A DNA stretch of 64,000 bases from Nomia melanderi. Taxonomy: Eukaryota; Arthropoda; Insecta; Hymenoptera; Halictidae. The stretch covers positions 37,729,160 to 37,793,159 of the forward strand of contig NC_134999.1 of assembly GCF_051020985.1 (NCBI RefSeq). Direction: 5' to 3'. The position numbers and the translations under genes were made by a program. This document shows, piece after piece, positions 37,682 through 49,206 of this stretch; the first letter of the stretch is position 1; each line of letters begins with the position of its first letter. Below the pieces are notes generated by a model. It was not told the origin of the DNA. It searched no databases and saw only the letters and a list, made by a program, of their open reading frames with translations.

Positions 37682-40600
37682 GTTAAGCTCTGGAAAATTA
37701 ATTTCGACACGGACGATCGAGCTTGCCGGGCTCGATCCAATATCCGCGATAAACTGCGTTCGAATCCTGGCACGTTCTTAGATCACCGGTCCAGTCCGGT
37801 CCGCGTCGGGGCGATCTTTCACCCGTTATCGCGCCGATCGATCTCGCCTCGCGATAAATATTGCTATCGACACAAATTGCCAACTATCGGCCGCTATTAA
37901 TTTATCGGGTTACCTGGATAGTCTGCGGCGCGCCGCGGCGCTGTCGATTAAGGTCGGAACGTTATTACGATTCGAGCACCGGCGAAAAGTGTCTACTCAC
38001 ACTTCAATCAGCGCTGATAATAACAATGCCGTCGATTGATCGGGAGATCCTTCTCTCCCCGGCATTCGTGTGGCGAGATCGATCGGAAGATACCCTCGCT
38101 GGCGATCGATGGATCGAACGCACGTTTTCACACCTTATTGTCTGCGCGTCTTAAAGCGCCTTGATGAGCTGCGAAGTCCGTATATTCTCCGATCAAAGAT
38201 TCCATGATATCAAAGAGAAGCTATTTCCTCATTGAAAAAATAGTCGAACCTAGTAATATTTATAACGAGAATACTAAGTGTTCATAATTACGATCGTAAT
38301 GGGATCGTGATCGTTCAAGACTGGTCTACAAGGAGTTTCCTTAATCGGTTGAATCATTGCAGGAATACTTCTCGGCGGATCGGTCAATAGGCTTGTTCAC
38401 GTTGTCAATGGGACTGTCAGTGTCATTCGTGTCAGGAGTGTCGATGCTCGGATTCTCCTCGGAAGTCTACACGAACGGGATACTGTTCCTGACGTTGCAG
38501 TTCGGATACATGCTCGCTCTTCCACTTATCATCAAGTGCTACCTCCCAGTCTTCATTAAAAGTAATACGATGAGCATCTACGAGGTAGTTAATTAATATC
38601 CGCCAGACACTGGACTTAAAATCGTACGAATCTCGATAGTAAGACTGAAATATCAATATCGCTCCAAGTGTACCGGCAGACGCACATTTCACAATTTCGG
38701 GGACGCGAACCGCGTAGATCATCGACTTCACGCGCTGGTAAAATCTACGATCTATATATCTTACTTTCCAGTACTTAGAGAAACGTTTCGGTCCTAGAGC
38801 CCGAGTGTTAACGAGCGTAATAAACACCGTCCTCTTGACGATGTACACCTCGATCGCCATTTTCGCGCCTGCATTGGCCATAGAAGCTACCGCCGGGCTC
38901 TCCGGTCACATGAGTATCCTGTTGATCGGAGGTATCTGTACGTTCTACTCAACCCTGGGCGGTATCAAGGCTGTCTTGATCACGGACGTGATCCAGGCAA
39001 TCTTAATGCTCGCCGGCCTCGTTTGCGCCATTGCGATCGCGATTGTCAACATCGACGGCGGATTATACGGCGCATGGGACGCCGCAGCTCGTTCCGGTCG
39101 TCTCAATTTCTCTGAGTAAGAACTCGATCCGATCCCCAACACCCGTATCGTAACTCGTGAAACGTAGTTTCAGCTTTGATCCGACTATACGGCACACCAC
39201 CTGGAACCTACTGCTGGGGAGCATGCTGATGAACCTGCAATTGTACGGCGTGAGCCAGGTGCAGGTGCAACGATACCTCTCCGCTAAGTATGAACGCTGT
39301 TTCTACCACTAGTCTCGAACTTCGTTTCTAAACGCTTTCCAAATGCTTTCTCTACGAAGTTACGAGGAACTATAAGTTACTAGAATCATTTATTTTCCTG
39401 TTTGACGCGTAGGAACCTGAAAACAGCCTCCTATTCGTTAATGATCTGCGGCGGTCTCACATCGACTATGTTAACCCTGAGTTGTTTCTGCGGCTGGTTG
39501 CTGTACGCTGTCTACAAGGACTGCGACCCAGTGCTGTCCGGCAAGATCAGTTCCTTTGACAAGATACTGCCATTCTTCGCGGCCGAGAAGATGACCGAGT
39601 ATCCTGGAACCAGCGGACTCCTGATCAGCGCCATTTTCAGTGCCACTCTCAGCACGATATCCGCTACGATGAATTCTCTGGCTGTGGTCACTTTGGAGGA
39701 CTATCTGAAGCCACTGTGGAGCAAATTCGGCGTAGAGATGTCCGAGGAAAGAGCGACGATGATCGGCAAGATACTCGCGTTGGGCTTCGGCGCCATTTGC
39801 GTGAGCCTCGCGTTCGCTTGCAGGTCGTTGGGAGCGTTGATCAACATAACTCTGAATCTTTTCGGATTGCTGGGTGGCCCTGTCGTCGGGATTTTCACTC
39901 TAGGCATGTTCGTCGAGGCCGCGAACGAATTCGGCGCTATTATTGGACAAATGTCCGTCGTTATTCCTCTCGCCTTGATAGCTCGTGGCACCACTGATGA
40001 CATAGCGTCGCTTCCGCTCTCCATCGAGGGATGCGACAATTCCACTCTGATCTCTGTTCAGAATTTTACCACGTAAGTTGTCGATTTTTTTGGAAACTTC
40101 TTCAATGCTTGAAACTTGCAAAGCAATACGGTTTTTTATGCATTTACGGGAAATTAGTTTCTATTCTAATTCCGTTTCCTAATCACGTTCATACGAACCC
40201 GCAGAATATCCGCATCTATTTATCACAAGGTTTAATAGTTAGCTACTCATTAAATATCAGGGAAAAAGGAGGAATTCCTAATCGACGATATAAACAATGA
40301 AACAGTTAGAAACAAGCCACGAACTCGCGTGGAAACGATACGCTCGGAACGACCTTCGGAACGAACATTTAATTACAACGGAGTAAAACGCGTGCGCCGG
40401 TTCAATTATAAAACTCGGATCTCGCGCGGCGCGCGGCCTTAACAAGCCGGCCATCAGGAAACGATTTTCAATTTCAATTTCAATTTCCACTCTGCGCGTG
40501 TACCCGGTGCCCGCCTACCTCTCACTTTTCATTTCTCCGCGGAATTTACAGTCGGCCCGATATCTAAGGCTCCTTAATCTGAATTTTACATCCATCCGCG

Positions 40601-41962
40601 GTTGCTAACCGCGTCGAGGAACGTTTGCTCGTTCCCTCGAAGATTTCCTTTCCAATAAGGAAACCGTGTTGCCGGTCGATCCAACTGGAACGTTATTTAC
40701 CGTGAAAACCGGCGAGAGAAAAGATTGGTGGGGCGCAGCTCGGAAATCAGGTGAAACGTTTAGGCGCCGGGAAAGAGCGTAGATCCCGCGAGTCGATACG
40801 TTTCGGAGGTCCTAACGGTCTCGAGCGCAATCTATACCGAACGACCGTAAATTTATCGGGAACGGATGATTTCTTCGGCCGATAAAGCCACGGCGGCGCG
40901 CGGATTCGTAATTGGAATATAAATTACGGCCGGCTCGTTCTAGGATACGTTATCATGTTTTTAATGCGCCCCGCGATAGCATGGGCGTGGAGTTGATCCC
41001 GCGGTAGCAACGATCAGTTAGAGACGCCGATTACTTCCCGATTTCTTTTCCACCGCTCCAGCTTTCTCGCAAATGGTAAAACTCACTATTTCATCGTTTC
41101 CCACGATGCCGGCTAATTGCCGTGTTAATAAACCGCGATTACTAGCCTCCTTGAAAACCGTACGCCGCATATCCGCGGCGGCCTGCTGCTTTCTCCTCGC
41201 GCCGGGATCCAAACAACGCGATCGAACTTTTCGCGTTCCCCCTATCGAGCTTTCCTCGATAAGTCGATGGAAAGGTAATATCCGACATGGATATTTCACG
41301 GGTCAATTACGACCGTTTCACTTTCCTTAGGAATTGTGCCTCGCGAACGATCATTTCTCTAGGCGGATCTCTTTAACATTGAACTTGCGGAGAATCTCTG
41401 TGCAACGATATTCTAGCGGAGAATTTTAATCTTGAGAATGTTAACTTTCGATTTTCAATCTGTGAGAAATCTGTGCGCAAGGATACTTTATGGGGAACGT
41501 TAGTCTTGGTAGTTTAAGTTCGCAATTTTCACTTGGCTTATCTTCGGGTACAGGAAAACCATAATATGTGGAAATTAATAGACAGTAATATGAGGAATAT
41601 TAAGTTACATAGACTTAATTACTGACAGAAACAGGATATTCTGGTAACGTAACGGTAGATTGGCTTTCCGACACTGGAGGTTCTATTGTAATTAATTCAT
41701 GATTTGCAGAAGCGCGGATGATCTCGAAATGCCCTACATGAGTCGAATTTCGCACATGCTGTACCTTCCCATCGGAACGTTCGTCACAATATCTACCGGT
41801 TACTTGGCGAGCCTGATCATTAACAAAGTGTATCCAAGTGCTAGACGTATACCGGATCCCGACTTATTCACTCCTTTCTTGGCACGAAGGATCAAACGAC
41901 GAAGACAGGATGCCAACAAAACTACTACCAGTCAACTTTATATGATGGAGACAAGAGGATGA
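37538..41962 (+). CDS. SLC5-family sodium-coupled monocarboxylate/multivitamin-type transporter, complete, six exons, 578 aa
   Basis: Six exons (37538-37681, 38363-38584, 38772-39115, 39174-39287, 39413-40072, 41710-41962) join in frame at GT-AG boundaries to 578 residues, the usual length for SLC5A8/A6-like insect proteins. Family signatures include WPDYLV (about 17-22), I-G-I-Y-Y with GGRQ, SEVY, S-I-Y-E-Y-L-E-K-R-F (119-128), FYSTLGGIKAV, YGVSQVQVQRYLS and L-S-T-I-S-A-T-M-N-S. Ser355-Thr356 sit where the Na2 sodium ligands of the LeuT-fold SLC5 transporters lie. About 13 membrane helices are expected. N484 and N492 are NxS/T sequons in the loop before the last helix, and the C-terminal tail is basic. 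The protein should couple inward Na+ to uptake of small organic anions or vitamins at the plasma membrane; the exact substrate cannot be read from sequence. The start used is the first in-frame ATG. No frameshift or missing core motif was seen. Confidence 0.95.
38363..38584 (+). CDS. SLC5 transporter exon 2 (TM2-TM3)
   Basis: 74 codons between the acceptor ATCATTGCAG and the donor GAG|GTAGTT, phase 0 at both ends. It begins E-Y-F-S-A-D-R-S and contains the conserved S-V-S-F-V-S-G-V-S-M-L-G-F-S-S-E-V-Y segment of the core fold. Confidence 0.93.
38772..39115 (+). CDS. SLC5 transporter exon 3 (TM4-TM6)
   Basis: 114 codons plus two bases, from the acceptor TTACTTTCCAG to the donor GA|GTAAGA. It begins Y-L-E-K-R-F and carries A-I-F-A-P-A-L-A-I-E and C-T-F-Y-S-T-L-G-G-I-K-A-V. 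The last codon (Asp237) is split with exon 4. Confidence 0.94.
39174..39287 (+). CDS. SLC5 transporter exon 4 (loop into TM7 region)
   Basis: 114 bases after a 58-base intron with acceptor GTAGTTTCAG. It encodes F-D-P-T-I-R-H-T-T-W and Y-G-V-S-Q-V-Q-V-Q-R-Y-L-S-A, both strongly characteristic of the family. Lys275 is split with exon 5. Confidence 0.94.
39413..40072 (+). CDS. SLC5 transporter exon 5 (TM7-TM12, Na2 site)
   Basis: The largest exon: 219 whole codons plus split codons, ending at the donor AC|GTAAGT. It contains the C-D-P loop, the helix with S351 to N362 that includes the Na2-type Ser355-Thr356 pair, L-G-G-P-V-V-G-I-F-T-L-G-M, and two N-glycosylation sequons near its end. Confidence 0.95.
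40073..41709 (+). other. Intron 5 of the SLC5 gene (1.6 kb)
   Basis: Much the longest intron of the gene, with consensus GTAAGT donor and GATTTGCAG acceptor. It contains an ATTTCA hexanucleotide repeat (40465-40487) and CpG-rich sequence around 40.5-41.2 kb that could hold an enhancer; no exon was seen. Confidence 0.85.
40465..40487. repeat. (ATTTCA)n short tandem repeat
   Basis: Three to four hexamer units inside intron 5 of the transporter gene. Confidence 0.85.
41710..41962 (+). CDS. SLC5 transporter exon 6 (last helix and C-terminal tail)
   Basis: One base completes Thr495, then 83 codons and TGA. It encodes the final membrane helix (M-L-Y-L-P-I-G-T-F-V-T-I-S-T-G-Y-L) and a basic cytosolic tail (A-R-R-I-K-R-R-R) rich in Thr and ending M-E-T-R-G. 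Confidence 0.92.
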
Positions 41963-42076
41963 CACAATTCAGACTAACAATCGGTGAAAAAAACATTGGT
42001 CGTGTAAATAATGTCCTAAATATTTGAAAGAAAACTGTAACCGTAACGATATTATTTTCTCATCCCCAACGCTGGT

Positions 42077-42125
42077 TTATATATATATATATATATTTAT
42101 TTATTTATATATATATATATATATT
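42077..42125. repeat. (TA)n microsatellite in the presumed 3' UTR
   Basis: About 49 bases of TA repeats, interrupted by TTTATTTATT, 115 bases after the transporter stop codon. Confidence 0.9.
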
Positions 42126-42200
42126 ACTATTCAACGTGTGTTCAATCGATACCATATCTAGATAATCGCATATACATTAAGTTATATCGAGATCAGCTAA

Positions 42201-42206
42201 ATTAAA
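42201..42206 (+). terminator. Possible polyadenylation signal ATTAAA of the SLC5 gene
   Basis: The first common hexamer variant after the stop codon, 239 bases downstream. No AATAAA was noticed before it. The cleavage site is not defined. Confidence 0.35.
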
Positions 42207-45200
42207 CAGCAGAAAAAGCTAAAGCTTCAGATTCAATCTCTCAGAACCTCGTTACCGTCTAAAAAGTCCAGCAACAAACAAACAGACACCGCAGTCCGAT
42301 GTCATCGTCAATCGACAGTCAACGATTCGACCGGCGATAAAAGAGAGTCAGGCTAATTCAATAACTTGGCGGTGCGTAACCAGTTTCCGTCTGAAGTCCA
42401 GTTCTTTCTCGGTTCGTTCGTAGCCTAACGAGCGTCGATTAGCGGAAAAAGGATATGATGCGTCCGCGGCCGAGACACGCCGCGCCATTTGGGTCAGCGT
42501 CCGCGGATCCGCTCAGAACTGGTCCATCCTCGTTGCGAAACTCGCCGAAAATTGGCGTGACTTATCTCGCGATCGTCCGATCCGTCGCCGTGCAGGCGTG
42601 AACGATCCCCCGTAACTCGCTTAATTAAGCTTGATTCAAACGATCGCGTTATCGCGCCACTAGCTGTCGCTCGGCCACGCTGAAAGACACGCGACGCGGC
42701 GGGACAATTGATTCTTTCAACGGCGCGTCGCCCGTTTAACCTTCTCTATGCTACCGTTCATTGTTATCAGCAATTTTGATATTTTGCATTGGTCCACAAC
42801 TGCAATCCGACACACGATACCTATAATATCTCAACCTTTCCAACTCGACGATGTAGGCTCGCGTACCAACTGGCCCGCGCGGTGAAACCTTACTCACAAC
42901 ACGAGTACAAAGCACAGAGTACATCAAGGTAAATCGGATCACAGGATGCATCAGATCGAAACAAGAATCCACATTCTCCAAATTTGGAAATTCTATTTCA
43001 CTTTTCGTTTCGTCCCTGCAGGAGAAAGATTGGAAAATTCTTTGAAAATGTATCGACTCTTAAAAGGCCGGAAGTATTTCGAATTTAAATTGAATTAGAA
43101 TGAATTGAAAAATCTTCTCAAAATTATCCTCTTACGTTTAACGAATTTCTTAAGACACAGTCTCGCGTTAGAAAAATTCGATCACCGTTCCGGCCGGGGT
43201 AACAATCGTTCGCGCATTGTTTGCGACGCCGGAACCGCTGCGATTTATCGCGTGTAATTGTCCCTGGCCCCGGATAGCGGGAACACGGCTTTATAATTCG
43301 TTTAATTGCAGTTCGTTCGCGCCCCGGCTGAATTTCATCGCGCGAATCGGGGATAAATTCCGGCGAAGGGGGGCAAGCCGGCGACCGCCCGTCCAATTCC
43401 GTGCCAGCGTTGACGCATCGAACGTCGCCGCGCTGCCCGGAGAATTAAAAGCCGCCGCTCTCGTTTCGGGACGCCGGGAAATTATAGCGACAATTTTTAA
43501 ACCGGCCCGGCGATTAATTTCCCGTCACCCTGCGGCTGTTTGGCATCGCGCGTCGTCGATCGGTACTCTCCTGCACGGGGCGTGGCCGGCCGCGTACCGG
43601 CACTGGGTTTTGGTCACGTTTTTTCGCTGGATGTCAATTCATTTTCTGATATTCCGCGTCATAAAACCTCGGATTTCGCGGGTATTAAAAACCAATGTTT
43701 ACATTATCGGTTTTCCCGGGAGTATTTTCACGTTCGCTTTTAAATCCTGCCGCATTACTCGATTCGGATATTTGAAAAATGTAAGCTCCGTGTGATTTTA
43801 TATCAAATCGATGGCTAACGCGCGAGCGGATCTTTCGGAGGATACAGTTTGCGGGTATACGTGTTTTGGGGAACGCCATGTTGACGCAGACGCGCCCATA
43901 AACGGTCCCTAAAAAAGGGAACCCGTGAGAACGCGGCTGCTTCGCTTAATATCCGATATGGTGTTTAAACAGACCCCTATCCCGGCTCGTTAACGCGATT
44001 AAGGGTTACTTTCTCGAGTGGAGGGGGACTGCTGCATTATTTATAGAACACGTGCCGCGGGAAAAAATGTTGTGACATCGGTATTACCGCGGTATCGAAT
44101 GTAAATACGAGAACAGTAAAAAATCGCACTTTCTCTTTGCTCGAAAATGTCAGCCGATATTGTTCCTCGGCGCATGCGGCGAGGAAAGAAATAAACCGCG
44201 AGCGTCGCATAATTTGAATCACTGGAAGATTCATTTGAATTTAATCCCGCGTAACGAACCGATGATTTACAAGTGTCCGACGGACTGCTCGGTTATTCAG
44301 CGGCGAGTTCGCTGACGCCGTCGTCATAAAACACGTTATTTACGTATCGAAACGTCGCTTCCACGAAACTTAATTGCACGGTTCGATCACGAGGAGCTCC
44401 CGGCGAACGGAGGCGCGCGGCGTTCTCATCGGGAAACAACGTTTGCCGGGATCACACAGGATCCGAGGTTTTACACGCTTCCTGGACGCTGTAAATCTCC
44501 CACCCACGATGAATATACAGAAGTTCGCGGGGACACGGGTTTTACGGAATGGCTAATTGTCGCCTGGAGAGAGGGACCTTTCTCCTGGCGGGATCGGTCG
44601 GAATCGAACCGTTCCTGTCGGCTCCGGCACGGATATCCAACATGATCGAGGGGCCGTTTATTCTCCCACTACTTTCGTGTACCAGTGGACGCCGGAGACC
44701 GGACTCTCGTCAATGAATATACATTTATGCAAATTTATAACCTCATTGATAACTTCCGACGAATTGGAGTTGAATAACTTTCCATCCTTTTCTGATGCTG
44801 CGGTTTTCGTGAATCCGAAACTTGCGACTAATTGACGTGGATTCGATAGGAAAATGTATCAAATGTACTCTACAACTTGATTAATTATTCTTTATAGTTA
44901 ACTAATTTGTGGTTTCAGTGAAACAATGTGCAGAAATTTGTTCAGGGTTTCATATAGTTAACGTTAATGGACACGCTAGATACCAGAATCCTTTGTTCCA
45001 TTTTTCTTTGGAATGTTAGCTTGTTGTCGCGACCTGCTGCGATGCAAAGAAAAATTGTTCGAAGATGTTGCAACGGGGTTTCGAAAGCGTATCGAAAATG
45101 TAAACGGCTGCAAGCGGGTTCGAAGATCGGAGCAGAAGCACCGTAGGCACCGGTTGCGTGACCATGGTTGTAAACGGTGCCGAACAATGCTCCGATCGAG

Positions 45201-45851
45201 GTCGATACATCGAACACCTCCTGGTGCAACGACCGTGCCGACAAAGTACGAACAAATGCGCCGACGAATAAGTGCGGGAGGGCAGTAAGATCGCGGCAGA
45301 TGGAAGTATCAGCTGCACAGCCAGGGGCAGATCGTTGACCACCAATCGAGAGTCTGCCTTTCACGAAACTAACCGATCACAAAGTTAACTGAAAAGCCGG
45401 AATTCCTTACGCTTCGCAGATCTTTCTTGTACGATTTTTGGACACCTGGAGGCATTGTCAACGTGCCATTGTCGGAGACAATAGAGTCACACGAAAAATA
45501 AGCTACCTTCGAATAACAAATATTACACCAACACACACCTACAAAATTTCCCCATGTTTCTACACTTCCTCGATACCGATTTCGCAAATCTTCACAGGGA
45601 AATCCAACTACCAACATCTTCAGACTATTAATCCCCAACGTTTCAGCTCGAATACCCTGGATTATCGCAGGAAAATTCACCTAACTCCCAGTTATCTCGA
45701 AGACTCAATCTTTCCAGCATCAACCATTTCACACAACAGTCCGTGACTCTCCAGCGGACCATCGCAGTACGGTGGCCGACGCCGAGATTGCTACCGTACC
45801 ACGAGGAAGGCCGCGGGTCCAGGCGGTTTTGCGGTTGAATCGTCAGGATAG

Positions 45852-45938
45852 AGCGGGCCCGTAGATAGTCTGCTTCTATCCGGCACGACCGACGAAGACG
45901 AAAAGGACGACGACTTCTGGATACTTCTCCGAACATAA
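45852..45938 (+). CDS. Possible terminal exon, unassigned (28 codons plus stop), doubtful
   Basis: After a possible acceptor (GGATAG) the frame reads S-G-P-V-D-S-L-L-L-S-G-T-T, then an acidic run D-E-D-E-K-D-D-D, then F-W-I-L-L-R-T and TAA. It looks like a C-terminal tail, but the acceptor lacks a pyrimidine tract, the frame is stopped directly upstream, and no partner exon was found. Low-complexity GAC/GAA repeats could produce this by chance. Confidence 0.12.
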   Translation, partial: SGPVDSLLLSGTTDEDEKDDDFWILLRT

Positions 45939-47487
45939 GTCGCCGGTCGTTTTGCTCGTGGCGGCGCGGCTAGGTGCCGCCGCGGCCACGAGATCCCATG
46001 GATCTGACGCAAGATGGATATCGTATTCCCTATAATGCATAGCCGGCCGTATCGTGAATTCCGTGAAGAAGAAGCTGCCTTCGCCGGACGCTCGCGCACG
46101 AACTGTCTTTTGCATAGGTTATCGTGGAAGACCCGGGAATACGGACCGGGCATTCTTTTCGCTCTCGCGGGAACAGTCGACTTTCCGTTAGAGCCGCGCG
46201 AGAACCCGAAAATATCGGTTCGGGAATCTTTTTATTTATTACTTATTATTATTCATGAAGAATACGGAGCAGAGATGATAACTAACAAATATTTTAATGT
46301 ATTCCACCCTATATTGTTTCCTTCTCAAACTTAGAAATGATCTTACTTTTACTTAACGTGTTCTTGATCACAGTTGCAATAAATCTTTTAAATAAAATAT
46401 TGAAATGAAACTACAAAGAGTATGCTAGTTACTGAATGTAATGTATTTTGTAACTCCAAATCGCAAAGTTGATAACATTAATCTCAGTGTCTTTTGGAAA
46501 TCGGCAAATTCGGGATCTCGCGCACCTCGGCCATCCGTCCGCGCGGTGACCGGCCACCTTTTCCCGCGACCCGTCGCCGTCGCGCCCGTTTCCGTAAAAC
46601 CACGCGGAATTTCTGCGCCCCGTGGAATCCCAACGAGTCGCCGAGGAATCCGCTGTAAACTTTCGTTTAACCAACCAATTATCGGAGGCATCGGCGGACG
46701 CTGATGTCCTCTCAGCGTCAGCGTGCCCTCCGGAGGACCCCGGGCAGCGGAGGATTATCCCCGGGATTTCAATAAGAGAAAACGACCCGCGGACAACAGT
46801 GGCGGGTTCGAAAAATGCGCGGCGGGCAGGGTGAAATACGGGGGAATAAAAATTTTTATGAAATCACGGGAAATTTCTCTTTCGTTTACAACCCATTACA
46901 GATTTTAATGGGGGAGCTGAATTTCTGCGCGATACCGCGGCGGGATTCAGCGATAGTGGAAATTCGCGTACGTAAATGGAATACTGTTTTATTGCCGTCA
47001 GGATTCTCGATCTTTAACACTTTGACCGTAGCCGAACTATTAATCGCGTCCTCGGTATCTAAGTCCCAATAAAAATTTGAAGCTCGATCATTTCTCTTCG
47101 CGTGACATCGTCGAGAGCTCTCTCCGATAAGCATTCGTTGAAAAATTCGAATCGCTTCTTAAAATAACTACAGTATCTGCACAACATATAAATAAACCGC
47201 CAATGAACTATTCCAACAATTCGTATTCAGGGCTTAAGAAACTGCCAAAACAACCCCTAACAAAGAACTCTTCGAGAACACCGATATTCAGCTTAACCCC
47301 ATGATACTATTTATTTTCGCCACTAAGCTCGTGTAACATTTTACTATCGGCAATTTAGAAAAGTAGCGAAATTTTCCATTCTGCTTCAAGCGGAAGTTTC
47401 ACTTGAAGATAATACATTGATAACAGCGAAATAGTTACGTGCTTTGATCCGTGGATAACGAACAACATTGATTGTTGTCAGATTAGT

Positions 47488-48093
47488 CTAGAAATCTTCA
47501 TCGCGAGTCTCGCTCGTCATTGTACGGCAAGGGGTTAAAATGACACTAAATCGCTCAGGTGGGGTCGTGGGGTCCGGTAAAAAATCGCAGAAGAAGCCGA
47601 CGATCTCGAAGACGCTCCGGGACTGTCCGATAGAATGCACATACGTATGAGGCCTCGGTACAATAGCCGTTCGAACTTTTGAAGCGTCCTCCCGTCCCAC
47701 CCCTTTCGCAGCCGCGGACCGCGGAGTCGCATTTAAAATTGAAATCACGGTCGTTGCCCCCCTCTGCCCCCTCGGGCGATCCGCTCGGCTGTTCGTGCGC
47801 CCTCCCGAGGATCCTCTGCGGCTCGTACGATCTTGATCATCGACGCTGCCCCGTCCTCGGCCCGCTCCGTCCGCCCTACTCGCGTCTTTTACGACTCCCC
47901 TGGTATTCTTTTTCTCTCTCGTTTCCTTTTTCTCGGCCGGCGACGACGCTTCCTCGCCTGGTTTCACGCAACCAGGCCGGCCGCCCGGCGAACCCGCCCC
48001 GAGACCCGTGAAACCGCGACGAGGTCCAATCCGTCTGGCGCCCGTCCAGGACGAAATTTCTAGCGGCCGGCCACCGCGAACCGGTTCATTCAT
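47488..48093 (-). CDS. Unassigned ATG-started open frame (201 codons), doubtful
   Basis: This is the minus-strand frame starting at the ATG ending at 48093; it stays open a further 51 codons upstream without ATG, making the longest open frame in the window. Residues are dominated by Arg, Gly, Ser and Thr until the last 55, which are more varied (S-V-F-E-I-V-G-F-F-C-D-F-L-P-D-P). No domain is recognised. The DNA is GC- and CpG-rich and has an open 110-codon frame on the other strand, so chance is likely. It could also be a disordered lineage-specific protein. Confidence 0.18.
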   Translation of the reverse strand: MNEPVRGGRPLEISSWTGARRIGPRRGFTGLGAGSPGGRPGCVKPGEEASSPAEKKETREKKNTRGVVKDASRADGAGRGRGSVDDQDRTSRRGSSGGRTNSRADRPRGQRGATTVISILNATPRSAAAKGVGREDASKVRTAIVPRPHTYVHSIGQSRSVFEIVGFFCDFLPDPTTPPERFSVILTPCRTMTSETRDEDF

Positions 48094-49189
48094 CGATCCC
48101 CGACCACCGGCAACCGACCGACGAGTGTTTATGCGACCGCCGCGCGGCACCGGGGGCCGTAAGCTCGATCCTGGTTTTCGGAGACGCACGTGTGGCCCCG
48201 GCTGAATACATATTTCCCGGAGGATGAACGTTTGGAGAGTCAACACTCGTGTAGCTGGAACCTTTTCAGGGCAGAATTACAGAGGTTCCACCCTTTTTAT
48301 GGGACGATCGCGGGACGATGTGTCGTCGAAAGATTTCGAAAGTAAAATATTCCATCAGGATAGTTATTCATGGGAGATATTATTTGTTGTATGCTAATGA
48401 AGTAGTAGTACGTTGCCTAATTGACAGTTGAGTTTATGATGATACATGTGATATCGATAAGATTCCTGCTTAATTTATGGAATGGAATTCTAGGTAGATT
48501 TCCCTGTCTTCTTATCTTCCTGGATAAAATTGCTTCGATGTTGTATATCTTAACGATCTCGAACGCGTGTTCTAAATGTAAATTACTATCCCGGCCAGTA
48601 AAGAATCAACCAACGATCTGTCCAACGCGAGAGACAAAGGTCTGCGAGGGTCGGAGAACCCAAGGCTTACGCAACCCTGCCGTGTCGAAGGTCGGATCCC
48701 GACAACTTATGAAAATCGATTCGTCTTGCACCGGACTTAATTACCCCGGAGCGACGAATAATTGCGTCGAAATCAGATAAGGAACCAGTCCGCCAGCGTT
48801 GCTGCCCGCGGGCGTAGTCCGGCCGATTAAAAATCAACGGAGGAACGCGACTCGACGTCGCTGTGTCTCGCATTACGATGGCCGCGCGTGTTAGAAATAA
48901 TCAAGCGCCGGGAATTTCTCGGCGTCTTCTGACGAAACATCAGGAAGCCGGTGAAAAAAAATTCCTCCCATCAGGAAGCGAGCGAAGCATTAAAGGACTG
49001 AAGAGCCGAGGAATCCCTAAATATTCCAGTTCTATCGACTTTCCCAGTCTACCTCGGAATCCGGCGATTGAGTTCTCTCATTCGGAACTGTTCGCAATGT
49101 TACCCGTTTCCCTTGCAAAATGGAAAGTCAATTAGCGAAACAGAACTGATTGACCTGACTGCATTGAACGTCTCTTTCGGATCAACAGA

Positions 49190-49206
49190 TTAACCCTTTG
49201 CAGACG
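49190..49206 (+). repeat. TTAACCCTTTGCAGACG mini-repeat end
   Basis: It shares TTAACCCTTTGCA with the mini-element at 18828. On the minus strand the sequence running into it is open for about 75 codons with no recognisable transposase. No opposite end was found within about 1 kb. Confidence 0.5.

Noticed and set aside
43217..43795. 192-codon plus-strand open frame
   Set aside because: It starts at TTG, lies in a CpG-rich block depleted of stop codons, and shows no coherent domain or splice signals.
44590..44615. tRNA-like B box on the minus strand (GGTTCGATTCC)
   Set aside because: Only three of five T-stem pairs form, and no acceptor, D or anticodon arms are found upstream.
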